Source: Microbacterium ureisolvens (GTDB lineage Bacteria; Actinomycetota; Actinomycetes; Actinomycetales; Microbacteriaceae). From it: a stretch of 64,000 nt of DNA. Made by a program: the position numbers and the translations under genes. The notes beneath the pieces were generated by a model, which saw only the letters and a list, made by a program, of their open reading frames with translations, was not told where the DNA came from and searched no databases. How positions within the stretch are numbered: position 1 is the first letter of the stretch; the number at the start of each line of letters is the position of its first letter. Of this stretch, positions 50,782 to 59,210 are shown in pieces. The stretch spans positions 62,001 to 126,000 of the forward strand of contig NZ_JAEUAX010000010.1 of the NCBI RefSeq assembly GCF_019511645.1, in the 5' to 3' direction.

Positions 50782-50783
50782 TC

Positions 50784-51347
50784 ATGACCGAACGCAGCTC
50801 GATCCTCTCCACCGCCGATACACGACGACCCCTGGTCGCAGCGGCCGCGCTGCGCGAGTTCGCGCGTGGCGGCTACCACGGGACGACCGTGGCGAACGTC
50901 GCGCGAGAAGCGAAGATCTCGCCGGCTTATGTCTTCAAGCTCTACCCGCGCAAGGAGGCCCTGTTCGTCGCCGCGCTCGAAGCCTGCTTCGACCAGATCG
51001 TGGAGGCTCTCGCAGAGGGCGCGGATGCGTCGGCATCATCTCTCCCGAACGACGTGCTCGACGCGATGGGGGGCGCCTATGCCGCGCTCATCCGAGACCG
51101 CACCCTCCTCCTGCTGCAGGTGCACGCGCAATCGGTGGCCGACATTCCGGAGATCGGCGACGCGCTGCGCACCGGGCTCGCGAAGGTGACGGCATTCGCG
51201 ATGGAGCGCTCCGCCGGCAGCGATGACGACGTGCAGCGGTTCATGGCGTACGGACAGCTGTGCCATCTGATCGTCACCGCTCGCATCGACGAGATCCCCG
51301 CGACGTGGGCCCAGACGCTTTCGCACGGCATCCGCCATCCCGACTGA
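50784..51347 (+). CDS. TetR-family transcriptional repressor
   Basis: A 187-residue regulator from the ATG at 50784. The N-terminal helix-turn-helix is AAALREFARGGYHGTTVANV, then AREAKISPAYVFKLYPRKEA with LFVAALEACFDQIVEAL. The ligand domain is unremarkable. It is autoregulated by the GAGTG/CACTC repeats before its start, and an identical arrangement before the MFS gene implies control of that exporter. The inducer is unknown. Confidence 0.95.
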   Translation: MTERSSILSTADTRRPLVAAAALREFARGGYHGTTVANVAREAKISPAYVFKLYPRKEALFVAALEACFDQIVEALAEGADASASSLPNDVLDAMGGAYAALIRDRTLLLLQVHAQSVADIPEIGDALRTGLAKVTAFAMERSAGSDDDVQRFMAYGQLCHLIVTARIDEIPATWAQTLSHGIRHPD

Positions 51348-51401
51348 GACCCCCGAACCGACGCACCCGGGCGTCACGGGCAGACCCACACCCAAAAGAG
51401 T

Positions 51402-51417
51402 GAGTGACTGCTCACTC
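51402..51417. promoter_or_regulatory. TetR operator before the MFS exporter gene
   Basis: GAGTG-N6-CACTC, the same half sites and spacing as the site at 50766-50781, lies 22 bases before the MFS ATG. It supports control by the adjacent TetR. Confidence 0.8.
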
Positions 51418-51438
51418 CTTATCGACAGGAGCATCACC

Positions 51439-52863
51439 ATGACCACTATCACCGCCCCGACGACAGGACCGGCGGCGAACGTCCGCAGCGCCCGCCGCTG
51501 GCTCGCCCTCAGCGTCCTCGCCCTCGCTCAATTCCTCGTCGTCCTCGACGCGTCCATCGTCAACATCGCCCTGCCCGTCCTCGGGGAGCAACTCGGAATG
51601 GACACGGCCGCCCTCTCGTGGGTCATCACGGCATACGTCCTGGCCTTCGGCGGGCTGCTGCTGCTCGGCGGACGCCTCGCCGACCGCTACGGCCACCGCC
51701 GCATCTTCCTCATCGGCACCGCCGGCTTCGTGGCCGCCTCTGCCCTCGCCGGCCTCTCGGTGACGAGCGGAATGCTCCTCGGCGCGCGTGCGCTCCAGGG
51801 CGCGTCCGCCGCGCTGCTGGCCCCCGCCGCTCTCGCCCTGCTGACGCATCTGTTCCCCGACACGAAGGATCGCACCAAGGCGCTCGGCGTGTGGGGCGGC
51901 GTCGCGGGCATCGGCTCGGCCGCCGGAGTCCTGCTGGGAGGAGTGCTGAGTGCGACCCTCGGATGGCAGTCGGTGTTCTACGTGAACGTCCCCATCGGGG
52001 CGATCGTGCTCATCGCGATCCCGCTGCTGATCACGCGCGACACCGTCGGCGCCCGCGGAAAGCTCGACATCCCCGGAGCCGTCACGATCACCGGGGCCCT
52101 CGTCGCCGCCGTCGGCGCGCTCAGCGCGATCGAGCAGGTCGGGCTCACCCACCCCCTCACGATCGGCCTGGCCGCAGCATCCGTCGTCCTCGGCGTAGCG
52201 TTCGTCGTCGTCGAACGCCGAACGGCCGCGCCCCTCGTGCCGCTCGAGGTGTTCCGCAACCGCAACCTGACCGTCGGCAACATCGTCATGCTGCTGATCG
52301 GCGCCGCGATGGTCGCGCTGTTCTTCGCCCTCTCGGTCTACATGCAGGCCGTCCTCGGCTATGACGCGCTCGCCACGGGGCTCACGCAGCTGCCACTGGC
52401 TGGAGCGCTCGTGATCGTCGCCGGCATCGTGCCCGCCGTCATCTCCCGCATCGGCGCGAAGCCGACGCTCATCAGCTCGCTCGCGGTGCTCGCGGCAGGG
52501 CTCGTCTGGCTGTCGTTCGCTCCCGCCGATGCCCAGTTCGTCACGGACATCCTGGGCCCCAGCATCCTGATCGGAGTCGGCATGGGCGGCGCCTTCGTCA
52601 CCACGACGCAGCTCTCGGTCGACGGCGTCGAGGGCGGCGAATCCGGCCTCGCCGGAGGCCTCGTGAACACCAGCCAGCAGATCGGCGGCGCGCTCGGGCT
52701 CGCCGTCCTCGGCACGATCGCCTCCCTTCGCACGGAGGCGCTGCTCGACAGCGGCGTCGCCGCCCCGGAGGCCATCACGGACGGGTTCTCGTGGCTGTTC
52801 CTCGGCACGGCCGCCGTCGCCGTCCTGGCGGCGATCGCCGCGGGCTTCGCCCGCAAGAGCTGA
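51439..52863 (+). CDS. DHA2-type MFS drug transporter
   Basis: A 474-residue permease of about 14 spans. Motif D1 is FLVVLDASIVNIALPVLGEQ (about 32-51), motif A LLGGRLADRYGHRR near 76-89, and motif C GLLSAT-like with GAALGLAVLGTIA late. This DHA2 group exports drugs, dyes and metabolites by proton antiport. The TetR gene immediately upstream and its operator in front predict substrate-inducible efflux. Confidence 0.94.
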   Translation: MTTITAPTTGPAANVRSARRWLALSVLALAQFLVVLDASIVNIALPVLGEQLGMDTAALSWVITAYVLAFGGLLLLGGRLADRYGHRRIFLIGTAGFVAASALAGLSVTSGMLLGARALQGASAALLAPAALALLTHLFPDTKDRTKALGVWGGVAGIGSAAGVLLGGVLSATLGWQSVFYVNVPIGAIVLIAIPLLITRDTVGARGKLDIPGAVTITGALVAAVGALSAIEQVGLTHPLTIGLAAASVVLGVAFVVVERRTAAPLVPLEVFRNRNLTVGNIVMLLIGAAMVALFFALSVYMQAVLGYDALATGLTQLPLAGALVIVAGIVPAVISRIGAKPTLISSLAVLAAGLVWLSFAPADAQFVTDILGPSILIGVGMGGAFVTTTQLSVDGVEGGESGLAGGLVNTSQQIGGALGLAVLGTIASLRTEALLDSGVAAPEAITDGFSWLFLGTAAVAVLAAIAAGFARKS

Positions 52864-52970
52864 CACCGCGCCCTGCCCGCGAGCGGCCGCGGGGAACGTC
52901 GCATGCGCGGCGTGCGGCGCTCCCCGGCCCCTCCCCCATCTCACCCGCACCGCCATCGGAAGGAACTCCC

Positions 52971-55277
52971 ATGTGCCAGTCGTCCCCTCAGCCGTCATCG
53001 GTGGAATCGGCTTCGCGGCTCCCCGACGCAGAGTCGCTGCCCGAGATGCTCGACGCGATCGTGATCGGCAGCGGCTTCGGCGGCGCCGTCGCCGCGGCCC
53101 GTCTCGCTCAAGCGGGGCGCTCAGTGCTCGTGCTCGAACGCGGACGCCGGTTCCGTCCCGCGGACTTCCCTCGCGCACCCCGGCTCGCGGACGGGTGGCT
53201 GTGGAACCTCGGCCGCGGCATGTACGACGTGCGCTGGCTGGATCGGATGCTGAGCATCCAGGCCGCCGGATGGGGCGGCGGATCCCTCGTCTACGCGAAC
53301 GTCTTCGCCCGGCCATCCGCGGAGGTCTTCGCCGACCCGCGCTGGACGGTCGGCAGAGCCGACCTCGACCCGTACTACGACCTCGCCGCGCACATGCTCG
53401 ACGTCGCGCCCGTGGCCGCGGACCCGACCACCGGTCGCGTTCCCGAGCGCGCGACGACCATGGAGGCGGTCGCCGCGCGCATGGGGCGACCGGGAGGAAC
53501 CATCCGCCCCAACCTCGCTGTGCGATTCGAAGAAGACCCCGACACCGTCGTGACCAACCGCTACGGCGTGAAGCAGCGGGGCTGCTCCTTCTGCGGGGAA
53601 TGCGTGATCGGCTGCAGGCGGGGCGCGAAGAACAGCCTCGACCAGACTTACCTCGCCCTCGCGGAACAGCACGGCGCCCACGCCCGCACCGGCGCCGAAG
53701 TCGACCGCGTCGAGCCTGACGGCCAGTCCTACCGTGTCCACTGGAAAGACCACACCACCGCGAGCCGGCATCACCGCACCGCGCGAATGGTGGTCCTCGC
53801 GGCGGGCGCCATCGGGACCACCGAGCTCCTGCTGCGGCAGCGCGACGTCCTCCGCACTCTCCCCGCGCTCTCCCTGCGGCTCGGCGAGGGATTCTCCGGC
53901 AACGGAGATGCGCTCACACTGCTGCGCCGGCCCCAGCACGCCGCCGCTCGACGCGGACCCACCATCACCACCACGACCGTGCTGGACGTCGAGGAGGACC
54001 GCGCCCCGGTCTGGTTCCAGGTCCAGGACGGCGCGATCCCCGAACCGCTCACGGCACTCATGTCCGGGGTGCTGCACGACATCCTGCCGTTTCCGCGACT
54101 CCACCCCCGCGAAAGCGACAGACGCCGAGAGACGATCGCGCTGCTGCTCATGGGAAGGGACTCGGCGACGGGCAGGCTCTCCCTGGACCGGCAGCACCAG
54201 GCGACCGTCGCGTGGGACGCCAGGGCGAACCGGAGGCTCACCCGGGCACAGGCCCGCGTGGGCAAAGTGGCGCACCGACACCTCGGAGGCCGCGCCTATG
54301 CGAGCCCCACCTGGTCGCTCCTGCGCACCCCGATCACCGTTCATCCCCTCGGCGGCGCGCCTCGTGGGGCCGACGAACACGACGGCGTCATCGATCAGTA
54401 CGGTCGGGTGCACGGCTACACCGGGATGCTGATCCTCGACGGAGCAGCCGTCCCCACGGCAACGGGCGCCAACCCCTCCGCCACGATCCTCGCCCTCGCA
54501 GAACGCGGCATCGAGCACGCCATCCGCACCACGGGCGACCCGGACTGGAGAGCACCCGAGTGGGAAGACGTCCGCCCCGTGCCGGCTCCCGAAGACGAGG
54601 CCGGTGCAGCCATGGCGCGGCTTCGCGAACAGAGCGCCGGCGACGGACTCCGCTTCAGCGAACGTCTCACCGGAAGCATCCGCGTCGACGGGCGCATTCG
54701 CGCGGCGACCCTCCGCCTCACCGCCGACCTCACCAGCTGGCAGCGATTCCAGACAGACCAGCGGCATCCGCTCGCCATCTCCGGCACTTTCGACCTCGAG
54801 GGGACCGCCACATCACAGCCGGTCCGGGGCCGCTTGGAGCTCTTCCCGGCCGGCGAGCGGTTCGCCATGCGATACATCCTCGACGCCCGGACCGACGCCG
54901 GAACCCCGCTCCGGCTCGTGGGAACCAAGACGGGGCCGACCTTCTTCACCGCGTGGCACCGCCTCACGACGCTCCGCCTCGAGATCGCAGGCGCGCGCAA
55001 CGCGCGTGGTCCCGTCGCGGGACGCGGCATTCTGCGAATCAGCACGACGGATGTCGTCCGGATGCTCGGCTCGGTCCGCGGCGTAGCCTTCACCGCGCCG
55101 CGAAGGATCGACGTCGTGCGTCGCTTCACGACGTTCTTCGCCCTCCGCGCACTCGGCCCTTCAGCGGGCAGGGAGACAAGGGCTGACGCGGCTGCCCGGC
55201 TCCGCCGACTGACAGGCAACGCCGCCACGGACGTCGCCGCCATCAGTGCGGCAGACGACGAACTTCTCGGGGCTTAG
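52971..55277 (+). CDS. GMC oxidoreductase (cholesterol-oxidase-like) with C-terminal extension
   Basis: The ATG at 52971, with GGAAGGAA upstream, gives 768 residues. The FAD motif AIVIGSGFGG is near 29-38. A C-x2-C-x2-C-x3-C cluster (Cys 205, 208, 211, 215) with CRRGAKNS and the late VHPLGG and DGAAVPTATGANPSATILAL blocks fit the cholesterol-oxidase branch of GMC enzymes. About 200 residues after residue 560 form an extra beta-rich domain (DGLRFSERLTGSIRVDGRIR) seen in some actinobacterial members. It follows the MFS gene after 107 bases. Substrate unknown. Confidence 0.85.
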   Translation: MCQSSPQPSSVESASRLPDAESLPEMLDAIVIGSGFGGAVAAARLAQAGRSVLVLERGRRFRPADFPRAPRLADGWLWNLGRGMYDVRWLDRMLSIQAAGWGGGSLVYANVFARPSAEVFADPRWTVGRADLDPYYDLAAHMLDVAPVAADPTTGRVPERATTMEAVAARMGRPGGTIRPNLAVRFEEDPDTVVTNRYGVKQRGCSFCGECVIGCRRGAKNSLDQTYLALAEQHGAHARTGAEVDRVEPDGQSYRVHWKDHTTASRHHRTARMVVLAAGAIGTTELLLRQRDVLRTLPALSLRLGEGFSGNGDALTLLRRPQHAAARRGPTITTTTVLDVEEDRAPVWFQVQDGAIPEPLTALMSGVLHDILPFPRLHPRESDRRRETIALLLMGRDSATGRLSLDRQHQATVAWDARANRRLTRAQARVGKVAHRHLGGRAYASPTWSLLRTPITVHPLGGAPRGADEHDGVIDQYGRVHGYTGMLILDGAAVPTATGANPSATILALAERGIEHAIRTTGDPDWRAPEWEDVRPVPAPEDEAGAAMARLREQSAGDGLRFSERLTGSIRVDGRIRAATLRLTADLTSWQRFQTDQRHPLAISGTFDLEGTATSQPVRGRLELFPAGERFAMRYILDARTDAGTPLRLVGTKTGPTFFTAWHRLTTLRLEIAGARNARGPVAGRGILRISTTDVVRMLGSVRGVAFTAPRRIDVVRRFTTFFALRALGPSAGRETRADAAARLRRLTGNAATDVAAISAADDELLGA

Positions 55278-55696
55278 GGGACGAGCGAGGTGAGAGTGCC
55301 GCCCTCGACCTTCAGCGCGGCACCAGTGGTGGCGGAGGACTGCTCGGAGCTGGCGAACAGAATGAGGTTCGCGATTTCCTCGGGGCGGATCAGGCGCTTG
55401 AGCAGCGAGGTCGGCCGGTACTGGGCGATGAAGTCGCGCTGGGCCTCGTCGAAGGTGCCTGCCTCGGGCAGGAGGGCGGTGATGTACTCCTCGATGCCTT
55501 CCGTGTGGGTCGGGCCAGGAAGAACAGAGTTGACGGTGACGCCGGTGCCGGCCGCGGCCTTCGCGAGGCCGCGGGCGACGGCGAGGAGCGCGGTCTTGGT
55601 GACGCCGTAGTGGACCATGTCGAGGGGCGTGTCGACGGCAGTCTCGCTGGAGACGAAGACGTGGTCGAGCGGCTGCTCCCGGCGGCTCGATAGCAC
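55274..55696 (-). pseudogene. Truncated short-chain dehydrogenase/reductase
   Basis: Only the C-terminal half of an SDR is readable: FVSSETAV, the catalytic Y-x3-K in YGVTKTALLAVARGLA, NSVLPGPTHTEG and a C-terminal FASSEQSSATTGAALKVEGG. The N-terminal Rossmann motif (TGxxxGxG) and about 120 residues are missing and are not found in the other frames upstream. The gene is therefore a remnant. It converges on the GMC gene with a 4-base overlap. Confidence 0.8.
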
Positions 55697-55775
55697 CGCG
55701 ACAAGGCGCCGGGGGCGCGCGGTACCCTAACAAGCCCTGTACCCAGCGACCCGGCCGTGACGCGGCGTCGGAGCG

Positions 55776-56561
55776 TCAGCCGAGGGGTGCGTCGAAGGCG
55801 ACCACTCGTGCGACGAAGTCTGCAGGTCTGATGAGGTGCGGATAGTGGCCGAGGTCGGGCCACACTTCGAAAGTGGCCGACGGCACGTGTTCGGTCAGCC
55901 ACTCGCCGTACTCAGCGCCCGGGTCGATGCCGTGCAGCGATAGATAGGGCGCGGTGACAGTGCTGATGACACCTTCGACCATCGCGTCGAGGTCGGCCGG
56001 CGACGAGGCGAAGACCGCTTCCCACGCGCCCAGCACGACGTCCTGGCGTCCGTTGCGGAGGTCATCGATGCGCCGACGTTCGGCCCCGTCGAGTGGCCCG
56101 GCCAGCGCTTCGAAGATGGCGCTGATGGCGCCGTCGAACTCTGCGGTCGATCCCCGAAGCTGGGGTTCCACCGACCGCAGGGTTTCTTGAAACCCGGAGA
56201 GCAGCAGCGGTTGATCGACGTTGACGACCCCGCGACATGGCCCGCTCGCGGCGTACGCGGTGGCGACAGCACCGCCTAGCGAGTGGCCGACGAGCAGCGC
56301 ATCGTCGGCACCGATGTCGGCGAGGACGGCGCTCAGATCGCCTGCCATGGTGGCAAGGTCATATGGCGCCACCACGCTCGATGCGCCGTGCCCCCGGAGA
56401 TCTACCGCTGTCACCCGATAACCGGCGTCGATGAGCGGCGCAAGCAGCGGATCCCACGCCCGCCGCGACTCGGTGATGCCGTGCACCAGCACCAGCGGGC
56501 GACCGACACCCGCCGTGAAGTACTCGATGGCGATGCCTGGAGCTGGATGTGCGTGACCCAT
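55776..56561 (-). CDS. Alpha/beta-hydrolase
   Basis: A 261-residue hydrolase from the ATG at 56561. The oxyanion region is LVLVHGITESRRAWDPLLAP, the nucleophile elbow is VGHSLGGAVATAYAASG (Ser about 93), and the C-terminal WPDLGHYPHLIRPADF holds the His. It is typical of the esterase/epoxide-hydrolase-like family, with unknown substrate. It lies at the chromosomal side of the tRNA remnant. Confidence 0.9.
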   Translation of the reverse strand: MGHAHPAPGIAIEYFTAGVGRPLVLVHGITESRRAWDPLLAPLIDAGYRVTAVDLRGHGASSVVAPYDLATMAGDLSAVLADIGADDALLVGHSLGGAVATAYAASGPCRGVVNVDQPLLLSGFQETLRSVEPQLRGSTAEFDGAISAIFEALAGPLDGAERRRIDDLRNGRQDVVLGAWEAVFASSPADLDAMVEGVISTVTAPYLSLHGIDPGAEYGEWLTEHVPSATFEVWPDLGHYPHLIRPADFVARVVAFDAPLG

Positions 56562-56676
56562 GGCTGCCAACGTATCCACCGTCAGGCGGCGAAGTGTTTC
56601 GCCGGCGAGTCGAACTGGTGAACCGCTTCCCGTTCGGCGAGGAGCACAGGAAGGATCATTGACCGCAGGCACGGAA

Positions 56677-56701
56677 AAACCCCAGCCGAACTGGGGTTTT
56701 C
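56677..56701. terminator. Terminator flanking the tRNA remnant
   Basis: AAAACCCCAG-CCGAA-CTGGGGTTTT is a perfect 10-bp stem with A and T tracts, working in both directions. It directly follows the 3' end of the tRNA remnant, as the native terminator of that tRNA would. Confidence 0.9.
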
Positions 56702-56704
56702 AGT

Positions 56705-56744
56705 AGCAGGAGCGGGGCTTGAACCCGCGACCTCACGATTATGA
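56705..56744 (-). pseudogene. 3' remnant of a CAT-anticodon tRNA gene (tRNA-Met or Ile2), likely attachment site
   Basis: On the minus strand the sequence from the anticodon loop onward is intact: TCATAATCGTG, AGGTC, T-arm GCGGGTTCAAGCCCCGC, acceptor TCCTGCT, discriminator A. The 5' half is absent: upstream reads GTGCCCAG, which cannot pair with the anticodon or acceptor strands. A break inside the anticodon loop is the classic crossover point of tRNA-integrating elements. Confidence 0.75.
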
Positions 56745-56840
56745 CTGGGCACCCTCGCACCCTTTTCTTGCCTTGACTCTACTGGCAACGCGGGCGCATC
56801 GCTACGGGTTCCGACGGACCACAAACCGGACCTTTCGGGG

Positions 56841-56862
56841 AAAAGTGGACCAAAAGTGGACA
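56841..56862. repeat. Tandem 11-mers AAAAGTGGACC/A next to the attachment site
   Basis: Two adjacent direct copies, AAAAGTGGACC (56841-56851) and AAAAGTGGACA (56852-56862), lie about 100 bases inside the proposed island end. They resemble arm-type integrase binding sites by position. The stretch 56562-57022 holds no other recognisable gene. Confidence 0.55.
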
Positions 56863-57022
56863 CGTCGCGAGCCCGCCCGCTGGACCCGCATTCACATCAC
56901 GACCGTCGGGTCGTCTCGTAGGGGGTGCCACTTCCGCAGGGGTTCTCGTCGTCGGTTACATGGTTAGGGGGCATCGAAGGAGACCTGTTGCTTCCGCCGA
57001 GAAGCAAACAAGCGATCCCACG

Positions 57023-57190
57023 ATGACCCACAACCAGTCTCCTTCGACGACCCTGATCTCAGAGGTCCTCGCCGAGCCGGAGCTTACGCATTCGGATGTG
57101 TTCCGCCGGATGCGGCGGGCCGGGCTGCAGGACCTGATCGACGCGGAAGCGAACCGGGCGCTGGGCAACGATACCGGCATCAGCCGGACC
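57023..57190 (+). pseudogene. Transposase N-terminal fragment (IS256-like)
   Basis: An ORF start MTHNQSPSTTLISEVLAEPE then RRAGLQDLIDAEANRALGND resembles the N-terminus of IS256-family transposases before the RNGYR motif. The similarity ends near 57190, and no catalytic DDE domain follows. 57190-57342 holds nothing else I recognise. Confidence 0.4.
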
Positions 57191-57342
57191 ACCACGGAGA
57201 CGCCGAGCAGGCGGTGGCCGACTGCCCTACCCGTCGACACAGCAAGAGTGCTGTGCGAGGACGCACCCCAACGGGGACGCCGCAGGCACCGTTGCGCGGA
57301 CGAGAAAACCCGGTTCGCGCAGTCGAGCCGCTACACGGACTC

Positions 57343-58533
57343 TCACTGACGGAACGCTTCTATAGGTTCGATGCGAGTGGCTCTGACCGCCGGGTAGAGC
57401 CCCGCAAGGGAACCGATCGCGATGCCCATCAACGGCCCCACCGCGAGCGACCAGGGCTCAATAATTGCTGTCCACTGCTGGCTGACAGCAATGACCGTGA
57501 CCGTGACCAATGCTAACGCGGTGCCGATCAGCCCGCCTAGGAGCCCGCGGGTCGCGGACTCGGTCAGAAACTGGGTGGCGATGTGCGTTGGCAGAGCACC
57601 CAGGGACCGCCGAAGTGCGATTTCGCGTGTCCGTGCAATCACTCCGAGCAGCGAGACGTTCGCGATACCGACCCCGCTGACGAGTACACAGATGCCGGCC
57701 AGCGCGAAGAACAGGGTCTGGGTCGAACCGTTGACCCGATCCTTCACGACAGTCGGTTTGGGTGGCGGGACGATCCGAACCGCCGTCAGATCACGGGGGT
57801 TCAACGCGAACGGCAACTGGTCTGCCACGACCTCGGACGCACCCGCGTCTGTTCCCACGATCATCGTTTCTCGCTGGCCAGGGGGCGCGAAATGCTCTCG
57901 GGCGAACTCCGCAGGAATCACCACGCTGGTGAGAGCTGCGCTTGAGCCCACGGTGTCCGAGATGATGCCGATGACGGTCACGCGAATGTCGTTGATGACG
58001 ATGACCGGTTGGTCATCGACATCCACGATGCCAAGGGAGTTCGCGATCCTGTCCCCGACGACGGCCACGGGCTGGTCCGCATGAAACTGGTCGAAGGTTC
58101 TGCCGCTGGAGAGTTGTGCCCCCACCAGAGCAAGGTAGCCGGGCGTCGCGGCAATCAGTGTGGGTTGGGAAGGTGCACGGTCGATGGCGGGTGAGTTCGC
58201 CCCGATGATCACGTTCGGCACCGTCCACCAGCGCCCAGCTGCCGTAACCCCGTCGATGCGCTCGACAGCTTCGTCGGCAGCACCTTCGAACAGCGGACCG
58301 GAGCTGCCGGGCCCCCCGGCGGGCGTCACCGTGATCTGCGTCGCTTCCACGCTCAGGAACTCATCACTGATCTGTCCGTTCGCGCTTGCCGTGACGCCGA
58401 GTACTGCAACGAATGACGCAACGCCGATTGCGATGCCGACGATGGTCATGGTTGAACGAGACGATCGCTGAATCACTCCCGCCATTGCCTCGTTGAGCAA
58501 TCGGCGACGCGACGGCCGGGCGTCAGTACTCAC
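57343..58533 (-). CDS. MacB/FtsX-type ABC transporter permease
   Basis: A 396-residue protein with a GTG start at 58533 overlapping the ATPase stop by 4 bases. It has the MacB layout: N-terminal span (RSTMTIVGIAIGVASFVAVL, about 27-46), a large extracytoplasmic domain of about 220 residues, then three C-terminal spans with FtsX signatures NVSLLGVIARTREIALRRSL and a final YPAVRATRIEPIEAFRQ. MacB works by mechanotransmission with an adaptor rather than as a classical channel. Last gene of the island operon. Confidence 0.93.
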   Translation of the reverse strand: MSTDARPSRRRLLNEAMAGVIQRSSRSTMTIVGIAIGVASFVAVLGVTASANGQISDEFLSVEATQITVTPAGGPGSSGPLFEGAADEAVERIDGVTAAGRWWTVPNVIIGANSPAIDRAPSQPTLIAATPGYLALVGAQLSSGRTFDQFHADQPVAVVGDRIANSLGIVDVDDQPVIVINDIRVTVIGIISDTVGSSAALTSVVIPAEFAREHFAPPGQRETMIVGTDAGASEVVADQLPFALNPRDLTAVRIVPPPKPTVVKDRVNGSTQTLFFALAGICVLVSGVGIANVSLLGVIARTREIALRRSLGALPTHIATQFLTESATRGLLGGLIGTALALVTVTVIAVSQQWTAIIEPWSLAVGPLMGIAIGSLAGLYPAVRATRIEPIEAFRQ

Positions 58534-59210
58534 GGTCGTGCCGTCTCGGTGACATTGCCGTCCAACATGTGGAGCGTGCGATTCCCGTGACGCGCCACGT
58601 CCGCGTCATGCGTGATCATGACCACAGTCCGGCCAGCGGCATTCAGCTCGTCGAAGAGCGCCAGGATGGTAGCCGCTGTACCGCTGTCGAGGTTGCCGGT
58701 GGGTTCATCACAGAGTAGGACAGCAGGATCGGAGGCCAACGCCCGTGCAATTGCCACGCGCTGTTGTTGCCCGCCGGAAAGCTCCGTGGGCATGCGAGCA
58801 ACCAACGCACCGAGACCGACGGCCTGCAGTGCCGTGAGTGCGCGTTCGCGGGATTCCCGCTCGGGCACCCCGCTATAGAGGTCAGCCAGCATCACGTTCT
58901 CCAGGCAGCTGCGCTGCTCCAGGAGGTGAAACGACTGAAACACGAATCCGAGCTGGTCTCCACGCACTCGAGCTCGCTGTGCCTCCGGTAGCGCGGTGAC
59001 ATCCTCACCCCGGATCAGGTATCGCCCGCTTGAAGGCTGATCGAGCAGACCGAGGATGTTCAGCAGGGTGGATTTCCCCGATCCTGACGGGCCGACAACG
59101 GTAACGAAGTCTCCTTCCTCGATGCGCAGCGAGCACGAAGTGAGGGCGTGCACTGCGGGCGGTCCCGGGTATAACCGGGACACGTCCTGCAGTTCGACGA
59201 CAGCGGTCAT
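58530..59210 (-). CDS. MacB-type ABC transporter ATP-binding protein (LolD-like)
   Basis: A 226-residue ATPase with Walker A GPSGSGKST (about 40-48), signature LSGGQQQRVAIARAL (about 143-157) and Walker B VLLCDEPTGNLD (about 163-174). The sequence is of the MacB/LolD subfamily. The start overlaps the adaptor stop by 4 bases, and the permease follows. Together they form an energised export machine. Confidence 0.96.
   Translation of the reverse strand: MTAVVELQDVSRLYPGPPAVHALTSCSLRIEEGDFVTVVGPSGSGKSTLLNILGLLDQPSSGRYLIRGEDVTALPEAQRARVRGDQLGFVFQSFHLLEQRSCLENVMLADLYSGVPERESRERALTALQAVGLGALVARMPTELSGGQQQRVAIARALASDPAVLLCDEPTGNLDSGTAATILALFDELNAAGRTVVMITHDADVARHGNRTLHMLDGNVTETARP

Noticed and set aside
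56582..56863. 93-residue minus-strand ORF across the tRNA remnant
   Set aside because: It is translation through the tRNA 3' half and its terminator. Such readings recur beside tRNA genes and are not real proteins.
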